Of a stretch of 64,000 nt of DNA, positions 16,636 through 26,331 are shown one piece after another. Numbering within the stretch: the first letter of the stretch is position 1; each line of letters starts with the position of its first letter. The DNA comes from Roseibium salinum (lineage in GTDB: Bacteria; Pseudomonadota; Alphaproteobacteria; Rhizobiales; Stappiaceae): contig NZ_JAPEVI010000003.1 in assembly GCF_026240905.1 (NCBI RefSeq), forward strand, positions 4,714,501 to 4,778,500, given 5' to 3'. Below the pieces are notes generated by a model that made no database searches, was not told the DNA's origin, and was given only the letters and a program-made list of their open reading frames with translations. Both the position numbers and the translations under genes were made by a program.

Positions 16636-17193
16636 CGCTTCGTCTTCATGCCTCATGCCCTGCCTGAAGGCGGCCTCCCGGAGGGGCGCCTTAGCCCGTA
16701 TAGGGGGCGGGTACCGCGCGGGGCGACAACGCCTCGTGCCGGCATGCGGCTTTGCCGGTTACCGCGGCCGGTTTCCACGCTGTAGAGCGCCTGCTGGCGC
16801 AGCCTGGCCTTCATCACCTGCCATTCGACACGCCACACACCGATGCGCCTGAGACATGGCTACGGCACCGCTTCGCCGCGGGCGCGGGAGCTATTGCGAT
16901 GGCGCCGATTTGTCTTTCCGACTCAATAATTTAAATCACACGCAGATGTCGGTCTCGATTCGTTCCGGCATTCGCAGCCCGTTATGCATTGCAAATTGCA
17001 TGCAGGGTATTCATGGTTAACGAATTCATGTAACGCGGTTAAACTTTTAGATGTTATTCATCGTAAATTCCTAATTATCATTCACTAAATTTAGATTTTA
17101 TAGTTAATAAAACCGCAATTTTGCTTTAGGCGTTTGTTAAGCGTCGTTCTGTAATCTCTGTCGAACCTTGGTCATGGTTAGTGTGAGAGTACA
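16636..17193. other. Long intergenic region upstream of sciP
   Basis: 558 bases without a gene. The first half is GC-rich; from 16,930 it turns AT-rich, typical of a promoter region. An inverted motif TGCATTGCAAATTGCATGCA (16984-17003) and several GTTAA half-sites (17016, 17038, 17135) occur, but I found no perfect TTAA-N7-TTAA CtrA box upstream of sciP. Confidence 0.5.
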
Positions 17194-17469
17194 ATGACCG
17201 AACAGATTCGTTCGCGTGTAAAATATGTCATCGGGCCGGACGGAAGTCCGCTCACCATTGCAGACCTGCCGCCGACTTCGACGAAGCGGTGGGTGATCCG
17301 CCGCAAGGCGGAAGTGGTGGCTGCGGTCCGAGGAGGGCTGCTGTCCCTTGAGGAAGCTTGCCAGCGATACACTTTGACGGTGGAGGAGTTCCTCTCCTGG
17401 CAAAGTTCGATCGAAAGGCATGGCCTCGCCGGGTTAAGGGCGACGCGGATTCAGCAATATCGAGGCTGA
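17194..17469 (+). CDS. sciP: CtrA inhibitor SciP (DUF1153 family)
   Basis: 91 residues, the normal size. The sequence carries the family blocks KYVIGPDGSPLTIADLPP, TKRWVIRRKAEVVAAVRGGL, LSLEEACQRYTLTVEEFLSW and the ending RATRIQQYR; from memory the Caulobacter SciP is very similar. The helix-turn-helix-like middle binds DNA and CtrA. SciP blocks CtrA-dependent transcription in the early cell cycle. GAGAG lies about seven bases before the ATG. Its place directly before fliF, whose promoter has a CtrA box, fits the known control of flagellar class II genes by CtrA and SciP. Confidence 0.95.
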   Translation: MTEQIRSRVKYVIGPDGSPLTIADLPPTSTKRWVIRRKAEVVAAVRGGLLSLEEACQRYTLTVEEFLSWQSSIERHGLAGLRATRIQQYRG

Positions 17470-17514
17470 TCCGCGGCAAGGATGCTAAACGGCGCAAATC
17501 AGTTGCGCCTGAAA

Positions 17515-17538
17515 GGGTCGGCGGTGCCGGCCTTTTTT
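17515..17538 (+). terminator. Rho-independent terminator after sciP
   Basis: GGTCGGC-GGT-GCCGGCC stem (one G-T pair) followed by six T residues, 46 bases after the sciP stop. Confidence 0.85.
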
Positions 17539-17667
17539 ACGTCTTGTTCGTGTCATAAAACTTATCCAAAAATTAATGAAGTAGGCAGTTTTTCCCCACT
17601 TCTATTGCGTATTGCAATTAAAAAACCCGCAGATATCAGCCGCTTCGCCCTGTGGGCAGGAGTTTCG

Positions 17668-17682
17668 TTAACCTCCTGTTAA
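17668..17682 (+). promoter_or_regulatory. CtrA binding site upstream of fliF
   Basis: TTAA-CCTCCTG-TTAAC is a perfect match to the CtrA consensus TTAA-N7-TTAA(C). It lies about 97 bases before the proposed fliF start, in a 240-base gap after the sciP terminator. In Caulobacter the fliF promoter is likewise activated by CtrA. Confidence 0.8.
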
Positions 17683-17778
17683 CCATCTGGGCGGCAAATT
17701 TTGCCCATCGAAGGTGTGGCGTGCCGAGCCGACATAAATAATAACGGCTTGGTATGTTTCAGACGTGGGCGGGCATTC

Positions 17779-19396
17779 GTGAACGGGCTGGTTGAATTTA
17801 TTAGAACGCTGGGAGCGCCACGCATTGCTGCGATGGGGGCAGTGGCCGCGATCCTGATCGGGGTCTTTGCGTTCATCATCATGCGCGTCACGGCACCGCA
17901 GATGACGACGCTCTATAGCGAGCTGGCGCTCGAGGATTCGGCGGCCATCGTTTCCCAACTGGAGAGCCAGGGCGTTCAGTTCACGCTGAAGCGCGACGGC
18001 TCGAGCATCCTGGTGCCGAGCGAGCAGGTTGCCCGTCTGCGCATGCAGCTTGCCGCGGAAGGCCTGCCGACCGGCGGGTCGATCGGCTACGAGATCTTTG
18101 ACCGGACGGACACGCTGGGTGCGACCAGCTTTGTCCAGAACGTCAACCACCTGCGGGCAATGGAAGGCGAACTGGCGCGCACCATCGGCTCGCTGGACCG
18201 GATCTCGCGCGGCGCGGGTTCATCTGGTCATTCCCGAGCGGCGGCTGTTCCAGCGTGACCGCCGTCCGCCCTCCGCATCCATCGTTCTCGACGTCAGGGG
18301 CGCTCTCGGGCCGGGCGAAGTGCGGGCCGTGCAGCATCTGGTGGCAACCGCGGTCGATGGTCTCGATCCCGACCGGGTATCGATCGTCGACGAGACCGGC
18401 CGCCTGCTTGCGTCCGGTGTCGGCAGCGATGAAGAGGGCATGATGTCCGCCACGCTGCAGGAACGCACGGTGACCGTCGAAAGCCGTCTGCGCAATCAGG
18501 TCGAGGAAATCCTGAATTCGGTCGTTGGCCCCGGCCGTGCCAGGGTTCGCGTCAACGCGGAAATCGATCACAACCGCCTGACCGAGACGACCGAGACGTT
18601 CGATCCGGACGGACAGGTCGTTCGCTCGACCCAGACCAAGGAAGAAGCGTCGTCCGCCGTCAGCCGGAACGGCCAGGTGACCGTTGCCAACCAGTTGCCC
18701 AATGCGGGGGACGCGCAGCAGGGCGAGGGGGAACGGGACACCTCGAGCCTTGTCGAGGAAGTCGTCAATTACGAAATCTCGCGCTCCACCCGGACGGAAG
18801 TCGTCGAAGCCGGGCAGATCAACCGCCTGAGCGTCGCGGTTCTTGTCGACGGCACCTATCAGCCGGACGCTGACGGCAATGTGGTCTATACCCCGCGCGA
18901 GCAGGAGACCCTGGACAGAATCGCCGTTCTCGTCCGCTCCGCGGTCGGGTTCAACGAAGGCCGGGGCGATGTGGTCGAAGTCGTCAATCTTCAATTCGCG
19001 CTGCCGCCCCAGGACGATCTCCTGGTCGAAAGCGACAGCCTGTTAGACTTCACCAAGGACGACATCATCCGCTTTGCAGAACTGGGCGTTCTCTTCCTGA
19101 TCGCCGTCCTGCTGCTGCTCTTCGTCGTCCGGCCGCTGCTGCGCCGGATCGTGACACCGGAGGAAAAACAGCCTCAGGAACTCATGATCGGCCCGGATGG
19201 CACGCTGGTGATCGAAACGGAAGTGCCGCAGGAGGTGGAGCCTGAGGACGAATTCGTGATCGAATGGCTTGAGCAGGCAAAGCAGGAAGGTGCGATGCAG
19301 GCGAGTTCGATTTCAAAAGTGGGCGAAATGATCAAGGATCATCCGACAGAAGCGGTAACGATCGTCCGCGGCTGGCTGGATGAGCAGGCAGCCTGA
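17779..19396 (+). pseudogene. fliF: Flagellar MS-ring protein FliF, frameshifted as given
   Basis: From the GTG at 17779 the protein starts MNGLVEFIRTLGAPRIAAMG with a transmembrane segment (residues 18-37) and the ring-building domain (TTLYSELALEDSAAIVSQLE). After DRISR at about 18206-18213 the frame breaks; AARVHLVIPERRLF continues in another frame to 19396. Adding two bases (one more GC in the CGCGCGGCG run) restores the protein. The second half has the RBM3 region, a long linker, a second membrane segment (FLIAVLLLLFVVRPLLRR) and the C-terminal FliG-binding tail (WLEQAKQEG ... IVRGWL). A sequencing error in the GC run is as likely as a real mutation; a true frameshift would stop flagellum assembly. 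It overlaps fliG by one base. Confidence 0.9.
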
Positions 19397-20445
19397 TGGC
19401 AAGCGATCAACTCCAGAAACAGCTGCAGGTCAGCGCCGACGAGGAAGAGCGCGAGCTGAAGGGCGCCGAGCGGGCGGCGGTTCTCCTGCTGGCCCTCGGC
19501 GAAAGTCACGGCTCGCCGATCTGGGAAAAGCTCGACGAGATCGAGGTGCGCCAGGTCTCCGCGGCCATGGCCAATCTCGGGCCGGTGACGCCCAAGATGC
19601 TCGAGGACCTGTTCAAGGATTTCGTCCGCCGGGTCAGCTCCAACGGCGCGCTGACGGGCAACGTCGATGCCACCGAGCGTCTGCTCGCAAGCTTCCTGCC
19701 GGGCGACAAAGTGTCGATCATTATGGAGGAAATCCGCGGTCCGGCCGGCCGCAACATGTGGGAGAAGCTCTCCAACGTTCAGGAGAACGTGCTCGCCAAC
19801 TACCTGAAGAACGAGTATCCGCAGACCGTCGCCGTGGTGCTGTCGAAGATCAAGTCGGACCATGCGGCACGCGTGCTCGGCATCCTGCCGGAGGAACTGG
19901 CGCTCGAAGTCGTCAGCCGCATGCTGCGCATGGATGCGGTCCAGAAGGAAGTTCTGGAAAAGGTCGAGCAGACCCTGCGTGTGGAGTTCATGTCCAACCT
20001 GACCAACACGTCGCGCCGGGACAGCCATGAGATGATGGCGGAGATCTTCAACAATTTTGACCGGCAGACGGAGGCCCGTTTCCTGGCTGCGCTGGAAGAG
20101 GACAACCGCGAAGCCGCCGACCGCATCAAGACGCTGATGTTCACCTTCGACGACCTGCTCAAGCTGGATGCCGCCAGCGCGCAGACCCTGCTGCGGCACG
20201 TGGAGAAGGACAGCCTGGCGATCGCCCTCAAGGGCTCGACGGAGGCCGCGCGGGAATTCTTCTTCGGCAATATGTCCCAGCGGGCGGCCCGCATGCTGAA
20301 GGACGACATGGACGCGCTCGGACCGGTCCGTCTGCGCGATGTGGACGACGCCCAGACGGGCATGGTGAACAAGGCCAAGGACCTGGCTGCTAAAGGTGAG
20401 ATCCTGATCTCCAAGTCCAAGGGCGAAGATGAGATTATCTACTGA
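19396..20445 (+). CDS. fliG: Flagellar motor switch protein FliG
   Basis: 349 residues with the three FliG domains. The N-terminal domain (residues 20-110) binds FliF, the middle domain carries [22 protein letters not shown], and the C-terminal domain carries [21 protein letters not shown] (the charged torque helix region) and [19 protein letters not shown]. It turns ion flow into rotation at the C-ring. Translationally coupled to fliF (TGATGG overlap) and to fliH (ATGA overlap), so the fliF frameshift could also reduce fliG expression. Confidence 0.97.
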   Translation: MASDQLQKQLQVSADEEERELKGAERAAVLLLALGESHGSPIWEKLDEIEVRQVSAAMANLGPVTPKMLEDLFKDFVRRVSSNGALTGNVDATERLLASFLPGDKVSIIMEEIRGPAGRNMWEKLSNVQENVLANYLKNEYPQTVAVVLSKIKSDHAARVLGILPEELALEVVSRMLRMDAVQKEVLEKVEQTLRVEFMSNLTNTSRRDSHEMMAEIFNNFDRQTEARFLAALEEDNREAADRIKTLMFTFDDLLKLDAASAQTLLRHVEKDSLAIALKGSTEAAREFFFGNMSQRAARMLKDDMDALGPVRLRDVDDAQTGMVNKAKDLAAKGEILISKSKGEDEIIY

Positions 20446-21176
20446 TGAGCCACTCGGCAGGTGCTTACAACAGAATGGGAACTATGACCAACCCGTCGAA
20501 ATTTCTGTTCAACGTCGACTTCTCCGAACCGGAGGAGCCGGAAGTGGTTGCGCCGCCTGAGCCGGAGATCCCGATGATCCCGGTCGCCGAACATGAAAAG
20601 CTGTTGGAGAAGGCCAGGGCCAAGGCCTTCGAGGAAGGCCGGGTCAAGGCCCTGCAGGACCTGCAGACAAAGCAGGAAACGCTGCTGACGGCGGAGGTGC
20701 AGAACCTGGCGCAGTCCGTGGGCGAGGTGCTGCAGTCGCTGGACGAAATGCAGTCTGCGCGTGAGAAGGACGCCATCGGCCTTGCATTTCTTGTGGCTAG
20801 ACGGCTCTGTGCCCATCTGATTGCCCGCCAGCCGCTGGCGGAAACCGTGGCTTTGGTGTCAGAGTGTCTGGGACCGCTGCGCAAGGCGCCCCATCTGGTG
20901 ATCCGAGTCGCGGAGAAGGATGTCGAGGCGCTGAAAGCCCAGGTGGATCCGATCATTCATGAGAAAGGCTTCGAAGGCCGGCTCGTGATCCTCGGAGAAC
21001 CCGACATCAGCCGGGGCGATTGCCACATAGAATGGGCCGACGGCGGCATCAGGCGCGACCGGAAGGTGCTTGAAAGCGAGATCGATGCGAGCATCCGCGC
21101 GTATTTGCGGACCCGTGGCCCAGCCAGGCAGGCAAAGACCTCCGGCGCATCGGCGCAGAAGGATACTGACGTATGA
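20445..21176 (+). CDS. fliH: Flagellar assembly protein FliH
   Basis: 243 residues. A Pro/Glu-rich N-terminus (SEPEEPEVVAPPEPEIP) is followed by a long amphipathic helix with the repeat pattern of FliH (KARAKAFEEGRVKALQDLQ) and a globular C-terminal domain ending in GDCHIEWADGGIRRD. FliH binds and restrains the export ATPase FliI and docks it at the C-ring. The ATG at 20445 overlaps the fliG stop; a second ATG at 20484 (MTNPSKF) is possible. fliI is not in this window. Confidence 0.85.
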   Translation: MSHSAGAYNRMGTMTNPSKFLFNVDFSEPEEPEVVAPPEPEIPMIPVAEHEKLLEKARAKAFEEGRVKALQDLQTKQETLLTAEVQNLAQSVGEVLQSLDEMQSAREKDAIGLAFLVARRLCAHLIARQPLAETVALVSECLGPLRKAPHLVIRVAEKDVEALKAQVDPIIHEKGFEGRLVILGEPDISRGDCHIEWADGGIRRDRKVLESEIDASIRAYLRTRGPARQAKTSGASAQKDTDV

Positions 21177-21505
21177 GTGACGAGCAAGATACCAACATCC
21201 CGCTCGACGAGCTGGAAGCGCCGCAGCGCAGCAGCAGCGACGATCTGCACACGCCTCAGTCGGCTGCCGACCTGGAAGCGGTGTTCGATGTTCCGGTCCG
21301 GATCTCGGCCGTTCTCGGACACTCGAGAATGCATGTTTCGGACCTGTTGAAACTGGCGTCCGGCACGGTTCTCGAACTCGACCGCAAGGTCGGTGAGGCC
21401 ATCGATATTTACGTGAACGACCGTCTGGTCGCCCGCGGCGAAGTTGTCCTGGTGGAGGACAAGCTGGGCGTGACCATGACGGAAATGATCAAAACGGACC
21501 GGTAG
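21173..21505 (+). CDS. fliN: Flagellar motor switch protein FliN
   Basis: 110 residues: an acidic N-terminal extension of about 35 residues and a SpoA/SurP domain (VPVRISAVLGHSRMHVSDLL, then LDRKVGEAIDIYVNDRLVARGEV). FliN forms the lower C-ring and takes part in switching. It overlaps fliH by four bases (ATGA). FliM is absent from this cluster, as the window shows it. Confidence 0.95.
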   Translation: MSDEQDTNIPLDELEAPQRSSSDDLHTPQSAADLEAVFDVPVRISAVLGHSRMHVSDLLKLASGTVLELDRKVGEAIDIYVNDRLVARGEVVLVEDKLGVTMTEMIKTDR

Positions 21506-21517
21506 GGGAAGTAGCGG

Positions 21518-22872
21518 ATGCGGCTGTTAATTGTCGGAACCCTGGGCGGCCAGCTGACAACGGCTTCGAAAATCGCGATGCAGGGCGGTGCGCAGGTAAC
21601 GCATGCCGACGACGTCGAGGGGGCCCTAAAAATCCTCAGATCCGGGCGCGGCGCGGATCTCCTGATGGTGGAAGTCCATCTCGACATTGCCGGCCTGATC
21701 GCCAAGCTTCAGGCCGAGCGGGTCCATGTCCCGGTCGTTGCCTGCGGCGTCGAGACGGACGCCCAGGCGGCGGTCTCCGCCATACGGGCCGGGGCGAAGG
21801 AATATATTCCGCTGCCGCCCGATCCGGAACTGATCGCGGCCGTTCTGGCCGCCGTCGCGCGGGAACGGGGCGACCTGATCTATCGCGACGCTGCCATGGC
21901 CACGGTGGTCAAGCTGGCCGAACAGATCGCGCCTTCGGACGCATCCGTTCTGATCACAGGTGAATCCGGAACCGGTAAGGAAGTCATCGCGCGCCATGTG
22001 CACAGATGCTCCAACCGGGCGTCGAAACCCTTCATTTCCATCAACTGCGCCGCCATTCCCGAACATCTCCTGGAATCGGAGCTGTTCGGCCACGAGAAGG
22101 GCGCCTTCACCGGTGCGGTGGCCCGCAGGATCGGCAAGTTCGAGGAAGCCGACGGCGGAACGCTGCTGCTGGACGAGATTTCCGAGATGGACGTGCGCCT
22201 GCAGGCCAAGCTCCTGCGCGCCATCCAGGAACGGGTGATCGACCGTGTCGGCGGCACCCGTCCCGTGCCGGTCAATATCCGTATCCTGGCAACGTCCAAC
22301 CGGGACCTTGCCGACAGCGTGCGCCAGGGACTGTTCCGGGAAGACCTGCTGTTCCGCCTGAACGTGGTGAACCTGAAGCTGCCGCCATTGCGGGAACGCC
22401 CGGCCGATATCATGGAACTCGCGCAGTTCTTCATCAAACACTATTCGGAAGCAAACGGCGTTGCGGTCCGCACGCTCTCCGCCGAGGCGCGCCAGGCGCT
22501 GATGAGCAACCCGTGGCCCGGCAACGTCAGGGAACTGGAAAACACCATGCACCGGGCCGTGCTGCTGGCTTCGGGCGAGGACATCAGCGTCGAGGCGATC
22601 CGGATGCCGGACGGCACCCCGCTGACCGTTTCCCGGGGGCGGCCGAACGGGCGGCCCAGACGGCCGAGGCCGTCACCCGTGCCTTTGTCGGGCGCACCGT
22701 CGCCGACGTGGAACGCGACCTCATCCTGGATACGCTGGATCACTGCCTGGGCAACCGGACCCATGCCGCGAAAATTCTGGGTATCTCCATTCGCACCCTG
22801 CGCAACAAGCTGAATCAATATACTGATGAAGGACTCAGCGTCCCGGGGCCGGGGGAAGCCAGGGCATTCTGA
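21518..22872 (+). pseudogene. flbD: Sigma-54-dependent flagellar regulator FlbD, frameshifted as given
   Basis: Residues 1-115 form a receiver-like domain, in which position 52 is Glu where response regulators have the phosphorylated Asp. Residues 130-360 are an AAA+ sigma-54 activation domain with the Walker A motif GESGTGKE, the sigma-54 contact loop GAFTGA and the sensor region. After DGTPLT the frame shifts at about 22631-22640 (a C/G run). The Fis-type DNA-binding helix (FVGRTVADVERDLI ... GNRTHAAKILGISIRTLRNKL) continues in another frame to 22872; one extra C restores it. FlbD activates late flagellar promoters in concert with sigma-54. As written, the product would lack its DNA-binding end. 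It follows fliN after 12 bases. Confidence 0.9.
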
Positions 22873-23011
22873 ATCCGGTCAACTGTCCGCAGTCAGGGTC
22901 TTGAATCTGATTGCAGGTTGATCTGACGGCCGGCGGGCAAACGGACACTGATCTAAATTAAAGGCGCTGAAGATCCTTAGAAAAAGCGCGCATTGGGAAC
23001 CGGATAACGGC

Positions 23012-25195
23012 ATGTCGGACACGGCAGCAGGCGAACAGGGCGGGTCGGGCGGATCCGGACAGGAAAAGCAACCGCAGCCGGTTGTGGCGCAGCCTGGCGC
23101 GGGCTCCGCCATCGTGCCCGGCATACGGGAGCTGATCGATACCCTGCGCAAGGGCGATGTCGGCCTTGCCACCGGTATCCTGGTCATCCTGACCCTGCTG
23201 ATCCTGCCAATGCCGCCGATGATGCTGGACATGTTCCTGGCGGTTTCCATCATCTTCTCGGTCATGATCCTCATGACCGGCCTGTTCATCCAGAAGCCTC
23301 TGGAATTCTCGTCCTTTCCGACCGTTCTCCTGATTGCGACCATGCTGCGGCTCGGGCTCAACATCGCTTCCACGCGGCTGATCCTGGCAAATGGCCATGA
23401 GGGCACGGCGGCGGCCGGAAACGTCATCCAGTCCTTCGGCAATCTCGTCATGGGCGGGAATTTCGTCATCGGGATCATCGTCTTCTCGATCCTGGTGATC
23501 GTGAACTTCGTCGTCATCACAAAAGGCTCCGGCCGTATCGCGGAAGTGGCCGCCCGCTTCACGCTGGACGCAATGCCCGGCAAGCAGATGGCCATCGATG
23601 CGGACCTTTCCGCCGGCCTGATCGACGAAGCCGAAGCAAAGAGCCGCCGCAAGGCGCTTGAAGACGAGAGCTCGTTTTTCGGGGCCATGGACGGTGCGTC
23701 GAAATTCGTGCGCGGCGACGCAATCGCCGGCCTGCTGATCACGTTCATCAACATCCTCGGCGGCATCTTCATCGGTGTCGCCCAGATGGAACTCACGTTC
23801 TCCGAGGCGGCCAACAACTACACCCTGCTGACGATCGGCGACGGCCTGGTTTCACAGATCCCGGCGCTGATCGTCTCGACCTCCGCCGGCCTTCTCGTTT
23901 CCAAGGCAGGCGTTCACGGCGCCGCCGACAAGGCGCTGACAAGCCAGTTCACCGGGTATCCCAAGGCGCTCGGCATGTCCGCGGCGGTCATGGTGATCCT
24001 CGCGCTGCTGCCGGGCATGCCGATGGTGCCGTTCCTGTCTCTCGCAGGACTGGCCGGCTACCTTGCCTTCCAGATCGGGGCCAGGAAGAAGCGCGAAGCG
24101 GCCCAGGTCGCCCAGAAGAAGGCGGTCGATGAGGCTCCCAAGCCGACGCCGGAGCCGCCGATCACCGATGCGCTCAAGATGGACGAGCTGCGGATCGAGC
24201 TCGGCTACGCGCTGCTGCCGCTGATCAACGGCAAGGCGCAGGGCGGAACCGACGTTCTGACCGAACAGATCAAGGCACTGCGCCGCCAGATTGCCGGCGA
24301 CATGGGCGTCATCATGCCGCCCGTGCGCATTCTCGACAATATCCAGCTCGGCGCCAACGACTATGTCATCAAGGTCAAGGAAGTGGAGGCCGGGCGGGGC
24401 GTGCTCTATCCGAACCACTTCATGGTCATGGACCCGGCGGGCGGGCAGGTGAAACTGCCGGGCACGCATACGACGGAACCGACCTTCGGCCTTCCGGCCA
24501 CCTGGGTGGAGGCGCAGTACCGCGAGGACGCGTCCCTGCGCGGTTATACCGTGGTCGATCCGGCAACCGTCCTGTCCACGCATCTGACGGAAACGATCAA
24601 GGCCAATATCAGCGAACTTCTCACCTATGGCGACGTCCAGAAGCTTCTGAAGGAGCTGCAGGGCGAGCAGGCCAAGCTGGTCGAGGATCTCATTCCCTCG
24701 CAGATCACCGTATCGGGTGTCCAGCGGGTCCTGCAGGCGCTGCTTACCGAGCGGATTTCCATCCGCGATCTCGGCACCATCCTGGAAGGCGTTTCGGAAG
24801 CAACCGGCATGACCCGCAACACCGACACGATCGCCGAACATGTCCGCACGCGCCTCGGACGGCAGATCTGCGCCGCCAATCTAGCGCCGGGCGGTTACCT
24901 GCCGCTGATCGCGATGTCGCCGCAATGGGAACAGGCCTTCCTGGAATCGATCATCGGCGACGGGGACGACCGCCAGCTCGCCATGCAGCCGAGCAAGCTG
25001 CAGGAATTCGTCGGCAGGGTGAGGGACGCCTTCGAGGAAGCCGCCCAGCAGGGCGAAGTGCCGGTGCTGCTGACGTCACCGCAGACGCGGCCTTTCGTCC
25101 GCTCGATCGTCGAACGCTTCCGGGCCCATACGACGGTCATGAGCCAGGGAGAGGTTCACCCGCGCATCAAGCTGAAGACGATCGGCTCGATCTGA
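23012..25195 (+). CDS. flhA: Flagellar biosynthesis protein FlhA
   Basis: 727 residues. The N-terminal half holds the eight membrane segments expected of FlhA, including FLAVSIIFSVMILMTG and MLRLGLNIASTRLIL, with the FHIPEP-region charged loop (DAMPGKQMAIDADL). The C-terminal cytoplasmic domain (from about residue 385) starts DELRIELGYALLPL and docks export substrates and chaperones. FlhA is the main channel component of the flagellar type III export gate. It follows flbD after 140 bases, so it may have its own promoter. An extra ~40-residue Gly/Gln-rich N-terminus precedes the first membrane segment. Confidence 0.97.
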   Translation: MSDTAAGEQGGSGGSGQEKQPQPVVAQPGAGSAIVPGIRELIDTLRKGDVGLATGILVILTLLILPMPPMMLDMFLAVSIIFSVMILMTGLFIQKPLEFSSFPTVLLIATMLRLGLNIASTRLILANGHEGTAAAGNVIQSFGNLVMGGNFVIGIIVFSILVIVNFVVITKGSGRIAEVAARFTLDAMPGKQMAIDADLSAGLIDEAEAKSRRKALEDESSFFGAMDGASKFVRGDAIAGLLITFINILGGIFIGVAQMELTFSEAANNYTLLTIGDGLVSQIPALIVSTSAGLLVSKAGVHGAADKALTSQFTGYPKALGMSAAVMVILALLPGMPMVPFLSLAGLAGYLAFQIGARKKREAAQVAQKKAVDEAPKPTPEPPITDALKMDELRIELGYALLPLINGKAQGGTDVLTEQIKALRRQIAGDMGVIMPPVRILDNIQLGANDYVIKVKEVEAGRGVLYPNHFMVMDPAGGQVKLPGTHTTEPTFGLPATWVEAQYREDASLRGYTVVDPATVLSTHLTETIKANISELLTYGDVQKLLKELQGEQAKLVEDLIPSQITVSGVQRVLQALLTERISIRDLGTILEGVSEATGMTRNTDTIAEHVRTRLGRQICAANLAPGGYLPLIAMSPQWEQAFLESIIGDGDDRQLAMQPSKLQEFVGRVRDAFEEAAQQGEVPVLLTSPQTRPFVRSIVERFRAHTTVMSQGEVHPRIKLKTIGSI

Positions 25196-25225
25196 TCGCG
25201 GTTGGTGCGGATTTCCGGCAGGATT

Positions 25226-25501
25226 TCAAACGACCACGTTGATACGCGACATGACGGCCGTCGGGCTTGCATAGGCCCCGAGCTGGCTCTGGTTCTGCAT
25301 CACGAAGACGGTGTTGGCCTGCGACGAGTGGATGGAGATGTTGCTGAAGTTGTTCGCGATGTTGCGGAGCTGCTGGGTCTGCTTGAGAGCATTGGCGCGC
25401 CGCGTGGTCCAGCCCTTGTTATAGTCGGACCAGGTCTTTTTCCGCTGCGAACCGAAGCGGCTGTGATATTCGCGCTGAACGTAGTTTCCGACTTTGGCCA
25501 T
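25226..25501 (-). CDS. Small conserved-looking protein of unknown function beside flhA
   Basis: 91 residues from the ATG at 25501, starting MAKVGNYVQREYHSRFGSQ and ending SPTAVMSRINVVV. It is basic in the first half and rich in Asn, Gln, Ser and Thr later, without signal peptide or membrane segment. The helical middle (RRANALKQTQQLRNIANNF) might be amphipathic. It is convergent with flhA, 30 bases from its stop. I do not recognise a family; the position at the end of a flagellar block suggests, but does not show, a role in motility. Confidence 0.6.
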   Translation of the reverse strand: MAKVGNYVQREYHSRFGSQRKKTWSDYNKGWTTRRANALKQTQQLRNIANNFSNISIHSSQANTVFVMQNQSQLGAYASPTAVMSRINVVV

Positions 25502-25648
25502 GGTTGCATCTTTCCTGGATACATTCCGACTTTCCCAGATCCTCGTTAACAACCGGTAAACAGCTCGCAATACGCGATTTGGCCACTTGGAGGCCGTGCC
25601 TCCAACTGCTAAGGCACGTCCAGTTTAGGATTGTCCATCGGAGGTGAC

Positions 25649-26260
25649 ATGTCTGAGCGGGTGCTCGATCTGAATGGCTATACGGATGTCCCGGCGGGAA
25701 AGATCGCCTTTGTGGTCACGTTCCTCGAAATGCGAGAGGCCCCTGAAAAGCCCCTCGCGCCTGCCAGGGACGACCTGAGGCTGGAGCGCTGGCAACGGCC
25801 GGATGTGGATGAGTATCGCGCGCTGTTCCGGGAGATCGGTGCGGACTGGATCTGGTTCGGGCGCCTGGCGCTTGCCGAGGAAACTCTTGAAAAAATGCTG
25901 GCCGAGCAGACGCGGGAGAATTTCCGGGCCGTCAGGAACGGCAAGCCAGTCGGCATGCTGGAACTCGATTATGCGGACCCGGCCGAACCCGTGGTTTCCT
26001 ATTTCGGGCTGACCCCGGAGGCGATCGGCGGCGGTGTGGGGCGCTGGCTGATGGCCCAGGCTGTCGCCATGGCCTGGGGCCGCCCTGAGACGAAGCGGCT
26101 ATGGCTGCACACCTGCACCGGCGACAGTCCGCAGGCGCTCGGCTTCTACCAGTCCTGCGGCTTCAGGCCCTACAAGCGGGCCGTCGAAATCGCGGACGAC
26201 CCACGGCTCCTGGGAATCTACCCCAGGGACAAGGCGCCGCACGTGCCGGTGATCGAGTAG
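25649..26260 (+). CDS. GNAT family N-acetyltransferase
   Basis: 203 residues from the ATG at 25649, which has GGAGG four bases upstream; the earlier start at 25631 lacks one. The acetyl-CoA fold is seen from about residue 85: NGKPVGMLELDY, YFGLTPEAIGGGVGRWLMAQAV (the pyrophosphate loop, with GGGVGRWL), and LHTCTGDSPQALGFYQSCGFR near the end. The substrate cannot be told; the architecture suggests a small-molecule or peptide acetyltransferase. It is convergent with mtnA. Confidence 0.85.
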   Translation: MSERVLDLNGYTDVPAGKIAFVVTFLEMREAPEKPLAPARDDLRLERWQRPDVDEYRALFREIGADWIWFGRLALAEETLEKMLAEQTRENFRAVRNGKPVGMLELDYADPAEPVVSYFGLTPEAIGGGVGRWLMAQAVAMAWGRPETKRLWLHTCTGDSPQALGFYQSCGFRPYKRAVEIADDPRLLGIYPRDKAPHVPVIE

Positions 26261-26331
26261 CGGTCCCGCCCGGCTTCGGCGCGCATCGGCACTTGCTGGC
26301 AAGACGCGCTGAGCGACCTGTGGCACCCGGC

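Noticed and set aside
17010..17045. CtrA box upstream of sciP
   Set aside because: TTAA half-sites are 18 bases apart rather than seven, so this is not a consensus site.
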